A stretch of DNA of 45,379 bases from Planctomycetia bacterium (lineage in GTDB: Bacteria > Planctomycetota > Planctomycetia > Pirellulales > Thermoguttaceae): contig JAUNSJ010000031.1 in assembly GCA_030539295.1 (NCBI GenBank), positions 1 to 45,379 on the forward strand, written 5' to 3'. The notes below the pieces were generated by a model that was not told the origin of the DNA, searched no databases, and saw only the letters and a program-made list of their open reading frames with translations. Shown here piece by piece: positions 7,555 through 14,852 of the stretch. The translations under genes and the position numbers were made by a program. Numbering within the stretch: the stretch's first letter is position 1; each line of letters begins with the position of its first letter.

Positions 7555-9204
7555 TTAGTTATCCTGTTTTTCCCCGTCCTGGGATTCCGTTGGGGATTCC
7601 TTCTCTTTTTTCTTGTAACTGGCCAGTCCGAGCAGAGCCAGGTCACGAGCCAACTGCCAGTCATCCTGGGTGAGTCGAATGATATCCTTCCAATGATCTT
7701 TTAGCGTCGGAACCTGTTTTGCCCGGCTGAAGAAGTCACTTAGCGCGAAGCGAAATTGTTCAATTGTTTTGGCATTGGAAAAGAGGAGACGCCACTTGTC
7801 GTACTCGCCTTCGAGCCGTTTTTTTCGGCCGGCGTCTGTGACGTTTTTGTCTTCAGAAACTTGTCCATATTGGCACCGAAGTGCATCCTGAACGGCGAGG
7901 ACAAACGAATTTGCCCCTTCCAATTTCCAATCGACATTTTCATTAGTGACCATTTTATTGAGTCCTTCCCTTTCAAAATTAATTTTTTCCCGAAGTGGTT
8001 TTCCGGAACCCGGATCTGTTGAGTTCATAAAACGGGCGAAGCCGGCGAACCAGAAATTTCCCCGCACGAGGTTGTCCGCAACGAACGGACGCACGACACT
8101 GTCGGCCCAAAAGTTATCGACGATTTTTACCGTTTCAGCATTTTTGCCACGTCCATTTTTTTTCTCCGTGACTTTCTGACCAATGCGTGGTGGCAGTAGA
8201 GCCAGAATGAGATCGTAGAAACGAACGGTAGCTTCATCAAGTCCACAGACGGATAAAATATCGGAACGGGATTTTTGCTGTGTGGACCAGGGCATAGGAC
8301 GAAACAAGAGGACGTCGCAGCCTGACGATTCGGCCATAGTAGAAATTTTAAGGCCGCGCCGCTTGACTTCAAATTGCAAGACGGCGTCGCCTGCACTCGC
8401 AACGTACGTTCCAATGACGTTCGTTGGGGTCAAACTGGAACGGCTTTCCGCGAATTCGACCAAGTCATCAATATATGGAATGACGAGGACGCCCACGGCA
8501 CGATTGACCGGAAGTGAGATGGTTCCGATCAGTGCGAACTGTAATGGTAAAACGAGTTCCAGAGGCTGTGAAACTTTCGTTGGTCCGGCAAACGCATTGT
8601 GACGAACGACTGCACCGGGGTTAACCGGTCCTTGAACATCGTAGTCCTTGAGAACAAGTTTACCGTTTTTGCACCATTCTTTCCATGCTGACTGATGCAT
8701 GTAAGAGGAGCATTTCTTGTACGAAAAGTCGATCTTCTTTTCGCCAACTTCGTAGGAACCATTTCGTTCGTCTCCCAGCTTACGCGTTTGACCGTGCTGA
8801 AGAAAAGTAAGCGTTATTCCCTGCTGCAACCGTGCCCGGGTTTCCAGTGTTGGAATTCGCCCCTGTGCTTCATCATACTGGCCTGGAAGATAAATCATAT
8901 CGTCGCGAATCTGAAACGCAAAGGTGAACAGCCATTCAAAGAACGCCTCGGCTAATTCCGGCTTACCGAAATCCAGTGTAATTTCGGTAGGAGTAATTTT
9001 CCAGGAAAACTCCTTATGCCAGCGTGGGTCCTTAAAGCCACGCTGACGGGCCCCTCTCAAGCGGTCATACGCGGTGAGTGTCGCGGCCAGTCCTCCGAGT
9101 CCCGCGCGATGCATTGCCGACATTCCCGGCGAAGAGAGCTTTAAATGGAGCGAAGAAGGAGCAGCAATGGCTTTGGTTTTTTCCTTTTTTATTGTTTTCT
9201 CCAT
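7555..9204 (-). CDS. cas8: Cas8 large subunit (Cmx8/DevT-like)
   Basis: This is the 549-aa large subunit expected to recognise the PAM and recruit Cas3. It lacks simple motifs, but its size, its place between cas6 and cas7, and segments such as GLGGLAATLTAYDRL near the N-terminus and QRGFKDPRWHKEFSWKI fit the Cmx8 family of MYXAN loci. The C-terminus is charged (KKKEKESPTESQDGEKQD). I start at ATG 9204, not the longer in-frame option at 9336, because AAAGGAG lies 6 nt ahead and the cas6 TGA ends one base before it. The longer version would overlap cas6 by 130 bp. Confidence 0.82.
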   Translation of the reverse strand: MEKTIKKEKTKAIAAPSSLHLKLSSPGMSAMHRAGLGGLAATLTAYDRLRGARQRGFKDPRWHKEFSWKITPTEITLDFGKPELAEAFFEWLFTFAFQIRDDMIYLPGQYDEAQGRIPTLETRARLQQGITLTFLQHGQTRKLGDERNGSYEVGEKKIDFSYKKCSSYMHQSAWKEWCKNGKLVLKDYDVQGPVNPGAVVRHNAFAGPTKVSQPLELVLPLQFALIGTISLPVNRAVGVLVIPYIDDLVEFAESRSSLTPTNVIGTYVASAGDAVLQFEVKRRGLKISTMAESSGCDVLLFRPMPWSTQQKSRSDILSVCGLDEATVRFYDLILALLPPRIGQKVTEKKNGRGKNAETVKIVDNFWADSVVRPFVADNLVRGNFWFAGFARFMNSTDPGSGKPLREKINFEREGLNKMVTNENVDWKLEGANSFVLAVQDALRCQYGQVSEDKNVTDAGRKKRLEGEYDKWRLLFSNAKTIEQFRFALSDFFSRAKQVPTLKDHWKDIIRLTQDDWQLARDLALLGLASYKKKEKESPTESQDGEKQDN

Positions 9205-9205
9205 G

Positions 9206-9838
9206 TCAGACTCCTTTTCCGCTAACAGCCAACGGTACTTCCGGCCCGACGTAATTTGTGGGGACAAAGAGTCCGCATCCCATTTTACGGCGGCCACCAA
9301 TTCCTGCCTCTTGAACTCGAATCGAATCGGTTGCATTCAGGTTGTCAAGAAAAACCTCAAACCCGACCACACTACATTTGTGAATTTCAAGTGTTCGTGG
9401 CTTACTAACCTTGATAACCACGTCGGATGAAACTTCAAGTGCGTCAAGCTGTCGGCGAGCGGCGGCGACAAATTCCTCCGGATCAAAGAATCCCTTGATT
9501 GTTACCAGCCGGCTCCGCAACGTTGCGACCGGAGCAAGGGCGTGGACTGTAGGCACTCCGATTTGGAGAAACGTCCGACCAAGTCCCAGACTTTTACCCG
9601 CCAGGGGAAAAAGATTCCTCACCCGGTTGCTGTCCAAGCGAAAGGCCAGTCGGCTATCCTCGGTAATGGTAACCATACGATCGCCTGTCTGAATGCCGGA
9701 AATGGGAAAGACACCAATGTCCTCCTCGCCATGAATCGCGGGCAAAATCCTCGAAACCGCCGAGAAGATCGGATAGGCGTGGTCTGCCGGGATCGGGGTC
9801 CCACGAGGCAAGACCTTAAAACGAACATCTACTTTCAT
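9206..9838 (-). CDS. cas6: Cas6 crRNA-processing endoribonuclease (Cmx6 type)
   Basis: Cas6 cuts the CRISPR transcript at the base of the repeat hairpin. The 210-aa protein has the RAMP fold start (MKVDVRFKVL) and the C-terminal glycine-rich loop GIGGRRKMGCGLF that defines Cas6. His residues near the N-terminus (ADHAYPIF and AIHGEED) are candidates for the catalytic position. The start at 9838 is preceded by AAAGGAG about 9 nt upstream; the longer ORF from 9883 would begin within the regulatory target site. It is the first gene of the cas6-8-7-5-4/1-2 operon and follows a 54-nt untranslated leader. It would also process the mini-array at 10049-10154. Confidence 0.9.
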   Translation of the reverse strand: MKVDVRFKVLPRGTPIPADHAYPIFSAVSRILPAIHGEEDIGVFPISGIQTGDRMVTITEDSRLAFRLDSNRVRNLFPLAGKSLGLGRTFLQIGVPTVHALAPVATLRSRLVTIKGFFDPEEFVAAARRQLDALEVSSDVVIKVSKPRTLEIHKCSVVGFEVFLDNLNATDSIRVQEAGIGGRRKMGCGLFVPTNYVGPEVPLAVSGKGV

Positions 9839-9856
9839 TGTGAACTGGTCTCCTTT

Positions 9857-9890
9857 CTTTTTGTGATAGTTCTCAAATGACAATGACTAA
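9857..9890 (-). promoter_or_regulatory. target site for the crRNA-like pseudo-spacer at the cas operon start
   Basis: Read on the minus strand from 9890, the first 20 nt are TTAGTCATTGTCATTTGAGA. The pseudo-spacer at 10085 begins TTAGTTATTGTCATTTGCGA: 18 of 20 match, with mismatches only at positions 6 and 18. Positions 21-34 match at only 6 of 14. The site begins about 2 nt downstream of the predicted transcription start of the cas operon. The bases just 5' of it on this strand are GTG, the candidate PAM. Confidence 0.85.
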
Positions 9891-9898
9891 CACAGTAA

Positions 9899-9927
9899 AT
9901 TGTAAACGAACCAAAATGACTTGTCAA
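9899..9927 (-). promoter_or_regulatory. promoter of the cas6-cas8-cas7-cas5-cas4/1-cas2 operon
   Basis: On the minus strand a perfect -35 box TTGACA (9922-9927) is followed after 17 nt by TACAAT (9899-9904). The start would be near 9892, leaving a 54-nt leader before the cas6 ATG. Such a near-consensus promoter needs tight control, which fits the adjacent target site. Confidence 0.85.
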
Positions 9928-9978
9928 GCAAAAACTGCGAATTTTTGTCTTTTTCTCTTGTTTTTTTCGAATTTTATC

Positions 9979-9984
9979 TATAAT
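9979..9984 (+). promoter_or_regulatory. likely -10 box for the crRNA-like RNA, inside a palindrome
   Basis: TATAAT lies on the plus strand within the 15-bp palindrome ATCTATAATATAGAT (9976-9990). It would start RNA near 9991, 58 nt before the first pseudo-repeat. No good -35 box is seen, so the promoter may be weak or activator dependent. The palindrome may be an operator. Confidence 0.5.
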
Positions 9985-10048
9985 ATAGATGGTGGTTTTG
10001 TGTCGTCGGTCGCCAGGTCGTTCCGGTCCCGCGGGGGACGTTGCCAAT

Positions 10049-10084
10049 GTTCCGTATACTCTTATGCCGTCAGGCGTTGAGCAC
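10049..10084 (+). repeat. diverged CRISPR repeat (pseudo-repeat 1)
   Basis: 36 nt, in opposite orientation to the array, with 33 of 36 identical to the array repeat. Changes are at positions 6 (A to G), 13 (T to C) and 17 (C to T). The last change turns a C-G pair of the hairpin into a U-G wobble, so the stem survives. The final 19 nt, including the whole 8-nt tag TTGAGCAC, are unchanged, which preserves what Cas6 and Cas5 need. Confidence 0.93.
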
Positions 10085-10111
10085 TTAGTTATTGTCATTT
10101 GCGACGATTGA

Positions 10112-12613
10112 CTAAACAATTTCGAATCCGTTAACGCCGTCAGGCGATTTATCTTTTCTGTTTTCGCGGTTTTTCCACGAGGCACCGAAATTCTGGTCGT
10201 AATCGATGTCTTCGCCGCGGGTTACGATATAACAGCCGAATTTCGGATCTTTGACCAACACAATCTCTGAGCCAGAAGGCATTGGCATGGGAATGACACA
10301 GCGAAGATATTCGACTTTGCCGCCATGCCGGACAGCGGCAAAATCCTCCTTTAAAATCACATCACATCCGGAGTTTGAGTCTCGCAAGTTGGAATGAGAC
10401 ATATCAGGTCCGGGAGACACCCAAGGCGGCACAAGAGCCATTCCATTCTCTGACATTGTATCGACTTCCGCGGCTGTTTTCTCCCACGCATGTGTCAGGT
10501 CAGCTTGCGAAAGAGGTTCTTCACCAAGAGCGTCAAGCCAACGCTGAGCGTTTTCGTGCCAATTTGGATACGGTTCCTGATTGCCTTTTGAAGATTGCCG
10601 GTCCGATATTACATAGGGCCACAAATAGGGCTCGCCGTTTTCGTTTTGTGGAAAAATGACCATGAACGGCAAGGCACCATCGCTGATTGCCCTGCGGTTG
10701 AGTCGGCCCAGACGCTGAATCATTGCCGGTATGGGGGCCAAGTCCATGAGAAGAAAATCGGCGGAGATATCGAGACTCATTTCGGCCACCTGTGTCGTTA
10801 CACAAATAGCAGGCGAGTCTTTTTTGAAGGCTGCGATGCATTCATTGTGCCGGTTAACGCGATCTTCGTAACGAAAATGGGAGTGGTAGACAATGAGTTG
10901 AGCGTCTTGGCATAATGCTTGAATTGCCTTTGCGGCCTTAATGGCACGATTGACCGTATTGCATACCCAAAGGATTTTTTCGCCCCGATTATAGCGAGCA
11001 ATGACCTCTTCTTCCGGACTGTTATCGGAAGCAAGGCGCTGGTAGCGTTTAATTCGTTCCCATTCCTTCGGTCCTTCCACGACGTTAAGGGATTCATCTT
11101 CCGTTTCTTCAACAACGTCGCGCAATTGCAGGAGTCGTTCCTTGGGAAGACTGGCCGTCATGAGAAGAACAGGAGCGCCGCGAACAATGCGTAAAAATTT
11201 GAGTAAATTATTAAAAAGTGTATCGTCGTACGAATGGATTTCGTCGAAGACAAAAAGAGACTGTGACAGTGCGGGCCATGCGAGATGCCCGGAGTAGGCG
11301 TTGACCAGAAAACCGAGAATCGTATCGACGGTACAGCAGACCAATCGGGTCCCCCAAAGTCGTAACGAGTTTACCATGGCCATGCGATTGTCGCTGTCGT
11401 TGTCGTCGCTGTCGGACGCTATATTTCGCATCTGCTCGTTGAGTAAAAAATCGACGGCAATTCGCGAATGAATCAGGTCGCCGAGCTGGTGGTTGTTGTC
11501 GTCGAGCAGATAATCCAAGAAGCCTTCCGTGGCCGTTCCGGTAGTCGGGTAGCCGAAGAAGAGACGTTTTCCGCCTTCAGGAACGTGTTGTTCCGCCCAA
11601 CGAAAGGCAGCGAGCGTTTTTCCACTTCCGCAGCCTGCGACAACGAGAGTCACACGATTCTGGGAATTGGCGACCGCATTCTGGAAGCTGTCCCGCTCGC
11701 GGTTGAGCTTCCCGTTTTTCAGTTCAGGGACTGCTTTTGCGGCAATTTCCCGCTGGCGGTGTTCGACCACCTTGTAGTATTCTTTTCGAGCCGCGGTGGT
11801 GCCCAAGGAGTCATGTATCCAGTGGCAAATTCCTTCTTTGGTTAAAGGGGCACCGTCAAGAGGCGAATCCGGATCGGCAAGAGCCGAGGCTGCAACGTCG
11901 GCCGCCATCAGTGTACTGCGAACCGCCGGCAGAAGCGTATGAACGCCGTGGTGAGAGAACTTCCATCGCCGAATCAGTTTGTTCTCTGGACAGATACGGT
12001 CCTGCAGAATCCCTTCTTGAATTGTCCTGCCTGGCAGAGAGAGGCCCCTGTAAATTTTTGTCATTTCCGCGTCCTTTAAGTCGGGTACCTCTGGCAGATG
12101 AAACTCGTCTTTAATCCAATTGAGGCAGTCGCGAAAATCGTCCGAGTCGAATAGTAGCGTCATGTCCAAGCCACGTTCGTTTGTTGCGTTCTCGAGCTTT
12201 TTTCGGTGGTGTCCTGTAACGGCCCAAACGAGAATGGTATATTCATCGTCACTCTTCAAGGCAGAGCGAATCCAATTCTCAAACGGACTGGAACGGAGCA
12301 GAATAAAGAGAATCCACTCGTGACGAATCGATTGGGGGATTGGGATGCGTTTTGCATTATTTTGAACGGCATTCTGAAAGAGACTGTTAGCCTTGCCAAG
12401 ATCGTGAATAGCGGCGGCCAAGCAGCAAATTCGGCAGAAAGGCTCATAGAGTGATTCAGCGACACCGAGCGATTCGAGTTGACTTTTGCCGGTCTCCTCA
12501 ATAATGCAACGAGCGGCGTGACAGGTATTTGCCAAGTGTGAGAATAACCGGGCGTTGTTCTTTTGAATATCTGTGGCTTCCGGGCCAAACGATTTGGCAT
12601 AAAGATGTGTCAT
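10112..12613 (-). CDS. cas3: Cas3 helicase-nuclease (HD domain plus DExH helicase)
   Basis: Cas3 is recruited to the R-loop and degrades target DNA. The N-terminal HD nuclease shows AAAIHDLGKA (about residue 70) and GHHRKK (about 155). The helicase shows Walker A AGCGSGKT (about 325), DEIH, MTASLP (motif III), and the C-terminal core TQVAEMSLDISADFL and QRLGRLNRR (motif VI). All catalytic motifs are present. I start at ATG 12613 (833 aa, MTHLYAKSFGP); the longer frame uses a TTG at 12655 with no ribosome binding site. It is transcribed separately from the other cas genes. Its last codons overlap pseudo-repeat 2 of the antisense crRNA-like RNA, so its C-terminal tail is constrained by that element. 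Confidence 0.95.
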   Translation of the reverse strand: MTHLYAKSFGPEATDIQKNNARLFSHLANTCHAARCIIEETGKSQLESLGVAESLYEPFCRICCLAAAIHDLGKANSLFQNAVQNNAKRIPIPQSIRHEWILFILLRSSPFENWIRSALKSDDEYTILVWAVTGHHRKKLENATNERGLDMTLLFDSDDFRDCLNWIKDEFHLPEVPDLKDAEMTKIYRGLSLPGRTIQEGILQDRICPENKLIRRWKFSHHGVHTLLPAVRSTLMAADVAASALADPDSPLDGAPLTKEGICHWIHDSLGTTAARKEYYKVVEHRQREIAAKAVPELKNGKLNRERDSFQNAVANSQNRVTLVVAGCGSGKTLAAFRWAEQHVPEGGKRLFFGYPTTGTATEGFLDYLLDDNNHQLGDLIHSRIAVDFLLNEQMRNIASDSDDNDSDNRMAMVNSLRLWGTRLVCCTVDTILGFLVNAYSGHLAWPALSQSLFVFDEIHSYDDTLFNNLLKFLRIVRGAPVLLMTASLPKERLLQLRDVVEETEDESLNVVEGPKEWERIKRYQRLASDNSPEEEVIARYNRGEKILWVCNTVNRAIKAAKAIQALCQDAQLIVYHSHFRYEDRVNRHNECIAAFKKDSPAICVTTQVAEMSLDISADFLLMDLAPIPAMIQRLGRLNRRAISDGALPFMVIFPQNENGEPYLWPYVISDRQSSKGNQEPYPNWHENAQRWLDALGEEPLSQADLTHAWEKTAAEVDTMSENGMALVPPWVSPGPDMSHSNLRDSNSGCDVILKEDFAAVRHGGKVEYLRCVIPMPMPSGSEIVLVKDPKFGCYIVTRGEDIDYDQNFGASWKNRENRKDKSPDGVNGFEIV
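10119..10154 (+). repeat. decayed CRISPR repeat (pseudo-repeat 2), overlapping the cas3 3' end
   Basis: Aligned in register after a 34-nt spacer, this copy keeps the hairpin block ACGCCGTCAGGCG (10134-10146) perfectly, 8 of 15 bases before it, and almost none of the 8-nt tag. The hairpin is needed to cut and protect the 3' end of the guide; the tag of this copy is not needed. On the other strand the hairpin encodes Pro-Asp-Gly-Val close to the C-terminus of Cas3. Confidence 0.8.
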
Positions 12614-12749
12614 TAAGGGGGTTCTTTCGTTGTGTTTGCATAAATAAAAAAACAATAGTGCTTATGACGGAGGTTGACAAAACGCCATCAGTCAATTTTC
12701 AATGTTGCGGTTGTTGCCAGTTTCGGCACTGGTATCAACGCTACGTCTC

Positions 12750-12778
12750 AGTTTATCATAACAGAATCCCTTTGTCAA
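12750..12778 (-). promoter_or_regulatory. probable cas3 promoter
   Basis: On the minus strand TTGACA (12773-12778) is followed after 17 nt by TAAACT (12750-12755). The start near 12743 leaves a 130-nt leader before cas3, containing a small hairpin (CCAGT...ACTGG). No match to the pseudo-spacer is seen here. Confidence 0.6.
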
Positions 12779-12931
12779 ACGCAGGTGGGACACGGGATGT
12801 CCCTTTCGATAACAATAGGGCAAAAATAAAAAATATTTTTTGGAATGGATTTTGCTTGCGTTAATTAATAATTGGAGTGTGACAAGGTCCGATTTTCCCT
12901 CGCTGACGCCAAAGTTTGGAGGATGGCCTGC

Positions 12932-12959
12932 TTGACAAAAGGGGAGGGGGAGCTATACT
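12932..12959 (+). promoter_or_regulatory. promoter of the cobalamin riboswitch transcript
   Basis: TTGACA (12932-12937), 16 nt of purine-rich spacer, then TATACT (12954-12959). RNA would start near 12966, just ahead of the riboswitch. Confidence 0.75.
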
Positions 12960-12975
12960 GGAGAAAAAGCTTTGA

Positions 12976-13236
12976 GGATATTGGTGCAAAGGTACGACCC
13001 TCTTCGGTTGTGCATTGCCTAACAGGGAATCCGGTGTAAACCCGGAACGGTCCTCGCCGCTGTAAACGGATGTCGTCTGTTTTGGATAAGAGTAGCGTTG
13101 TCAAGAACATAAACAGCGTTGCAAAGGAGATAAACAGTCGACTCAAAGCGTTCCATTTCTCTTTTATGGTCATTGACCGGTTGCCCGGTCGAGAAGGCCG
13201 GACGTCTTTGCCGTGAGTCAGAAGACCTGCCAATAT
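12976..13236 (+). ncRNA. cobalamin (B12) riboswitch
   Basis: The conserved parts of the cobalamin aptamer appear in order. TTGGTGCAAAGGTACGAC and a TGCATTGCC segment come first. The B12-box core AACAGGGAATCCGGTG, the AAACCCGGAACGGTC segment and CCTCGCCGCTGTAAACGG follow. The 3' closing strand is GTGAGTCAGAAGACCTGCC (13213-13231). Between core and closing strand lies a long variable arm of about 130 nt. Adenosyl- or related cobalamin binding would lower expression of the downstream gene. The only gene in range is the DUF1559 protein at 13348; the 111 nt between them hold the expression platform, for which I did not work out a structure. Confidence 0.9.
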
Positions 13237-13347
13237 CTTATTGTTTTCGAAATATCCGCGAGCGATGGTTGTTTCGAACGGGACGTATTCCCTGTCTCAT
13301 AGCTCTTAACTGTTGCTGTCCAACGCTTTATGCTGATAGAGGTCCCT

Positions 13348-14334
13348 ATGTCTACATCGTTTCTTACAAGAGTTAACCGGTATGTATTCGCGAGCAACGG
13401 CAAGCGGCAATCGCCTGCTTTTACGCTGGTCGAACTCCTGGTCGTTATAGCCATCATTGGCGTGTTAATCGCGCTGCTCCTGCCTGCGGTCCAGGCGGCC
13501 CGGGAAGCGGCGCGACGCATGTCCTGCTCCAATAATCTGCGGCAGATTGGCCTGGCGATGCACAATTATCACGATACGGTCGGCTCCTTTCCGCCGGGTA
13601 AGGTTTCTGACCCGAAACCGGATTACACCGATTCCGGAAATTACGTCGGTTGGGGGGCGTTAATTCTCCCGTTTTGCGAGCAGGGCAACGTACAGAGCCT
13701 GATCGATTTTAAAAAGAAAGTCTACGTTGAGCCGAACTTAACCGCGGGCAAAACTCTCATTCACATGTATCTTTGCCCTTCAGACCCGGACCGCGAATTG
13801 CGCGACGTTGATTATTACAATCCGGATAATAACTGGACCCCTGAGCAGCTTCATCTGGCGCCGTCGCATTATGCGGGCATTATAACGGAGCAAATATCAA
13901 CCTATGGTAGTGAGAAAGACGGCTCAACGCTCAAGCACGATGAACTGGGGGTTATTCTTTTAACCCGGGCTGTAACCATGGCCGAGATTACTGACGGAAC
14001 CTCAAATACGATTATGGTATCCGAGGCCAGCTCCTACGAGACGGGGTCGCCTCGCACTTACGATAACGGAAGCTGGATTATGGGCACGAACATATTCCGA
14101 AAGACAAAAGCCGCCATCAACTTCAAACCCACATGTGACCACTTTAAGAGCGGAACGCTCGACTGGAGCTGCTCCGAATGCTCTGCCTATCAATATGAAA
14201 TGCGAAGTCGGCATGCCAGTGGTGTCTATGTACTGGTTTGTGACGGCAGTTGCCGATTCCTGTCGGAGACGACGGCGAAGGAGATTCTCGCGGCAATAAT
14301 TACGCGGAATCAGTCGGAGGTCGCGAGTTTCTAG
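13348..14334 (+). CDS. DUF1559 pseudopilin-like protein under cobalamin riboswitch control
   Basis: 328 aa. The N-terminus is a type IV prepilin signal: a short basic leader, then FTLVELLVVIAIIGVLIALLLPAVQAAREAARRMSC is represented here by its FTLVELLVVIAIIGVL start, a hydrophobic helix and a Cys-containing follow-on. The mature C-terminal domain has several Cys residues and the family's H-x9-DG motif (HASGVYVLVCDG). DUF1559 proteins are abundant in planctomycetes and are thought to form surface or secretion pseudopili; no enzymatic role is known. I start at ATG 13348, with AGAGG ahead, not at the upstream ATG 13330. The riboswitch 5' of it suggests a role linked to cobalamin supply, such as surface capture; that is inference. 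Confidence 0.88.
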   Translation: MSTSFLTRVNRYVFASNGKRQSPAFTLVELLVVIAIIGVLIALLLPAVQAAREAARRMSCSNNLRQIGLAMHNYHDTVGSFPPGKVSDPKPDYTDSGNYVGWGALILPFCEQGNVQSLIDFKKKVYVEPNLTAGKTLIHMYLCPSDPDRELRDVDYYNPDNNWTPEQLHLAPSHYAGIITEQISTYGSEKDGSTLKHDELGVILLTRAVTMAEITDGTSNTIMVSEASSYETGSPRTYDNGSWIMGTNIFRKTKAAINFKPTCDHFKSGTLDWSCSECSAYQYEMRSRHASGVYVLVCDGSCRFLSETTAKEILAAIITRNQSEVASF

Positions 14335-14802
14335 CGGCGCGAGAGCGGTAAACTTTTCCAAACGGCTGTAAAAGAGGGGAAACGCAACGTGGAAACGCAA
14401 GTTGCGACCCCTTGTGTCCGATTTCTCTCATAGGTCGGGCAAGACATTCTCAATGCTGTGCGAGAGGTCAGATTCGACCTTAACCCCATCTATGACTAAG
14501 GAGGAGTTTACATGGCGCAAAAACGGCAATTTACCACCAGCGATAACCTTTGTTCTGGGCAGAAGCGAACGAATAGCCTCGCTTGCAGGTCGTCTCCGTA
14601 GCTGGCCGGACGCCTGTGTGATAAACTTTACTTATTGGCTGGTCCGCCGTTAAAAGTCTAAGTTTCCGACGCGACAGTCGGGACCGGCGGGCAGTCGCTC
14701 TCGCATTGGACCTGGGACGATTTTTTTCAGTTTGAAAGGTAACAATGGCATCGCATCGCCAGGTCCTTTGGCCGCCGCGTGTCCCTGATGTGACGACCGA
14801 CA
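14335..14802 (+). other. transcribed-looking gap after the DUF1559 gene, no clear gene
   Basis: 468 bp lie between the DUF1559 stop and a strong terminator. I see no recognisable coding region. Two mini-ORFs have ribosome binding sites: 14512-14601 (29 codons, MAQKRQF..., AAGGAGG ahead) and 14745-14831 (28 codons, MASHRQV..., AAAGG ahead). Both run in the direction of the riboswitch transcript. A GC-rich stretch at 14668-14730 could fold. Either small peptides, a decayed gene or a structured 3' region is possible. Confidence 0.35.
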
Positions 14803-14852
14803 GACCACGATGGACTTCATCTCGGAGATGAAAGTTCACGTGGTCTTTTTTT
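14803..14852 (+). terminator. strong intrinsic terminator
   Basis: GACCACG (14803-14809) pairs with CGTGGTC (14839-14845), enclosing a second stem TTCATCT-CGG-AGATGAA, and is followed at once by seven T. It ends the transcript that begins at the cobalamin riboswitch promoter, nearly 1.9 kb away. Confidence 0.85.

Larger units (their letters stand above)
10049..10154 (+). ncRNA. creR: crRNA-like cas-regulating RNA (CreR/CreA class), one-spacer mini-CRISPR
   Basis: The unit is pseudo-repeat 1 (10049-10084), a 34-nt pseudo-spacer (10085-10118) and pseudo-repeat 2 (10119-10154). The hairpins are 70 nt apart, exactly the period of the array. It is transcribed against the cas genes and converges on cas3. 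After Cas6 cutting it would give a guide with tag TTGAGCAC and a spacer whose first 20 nt pair with the template strand at the cas operon start. In known CreA/CreR RNAs, partial pairing lets Cascade bind and repress without triggering Cas3. The gene symbol is by analogy; I infer function from architecture and match. I see no clear toxin gene next to it, so autoregulation is more likely than a CreTA addiction module. Confidence 0.88.

Noticed and set aside
10047..10088. 13-codon mini-ORF preceded by GGGGGA, a possible CreT-like toxin
   Set aside because: It overlaps the pseudo-repeat that must be cut from the RNA, lacks the rare-codon runs seen in known CreT genes, and has only a weak site. 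It cannot be excluded by sequence alone.
9989..10111. 40-codon plus-strand ORF running through the first pseudo-repeat, a possible toxin beside the crRNA-like RNA
   Set aside because: Its ATG lies within the predicted -10/start region and has no ribosome binding site. Its middle simply translates the repeat (VPYT..PSGVEH), as the array itself does.
12865..13233. 122-aa minus-strand ORF
   Set aside because: Lies over the cobalamin riboswitch and its promoter on the opposite strand; no start signals.
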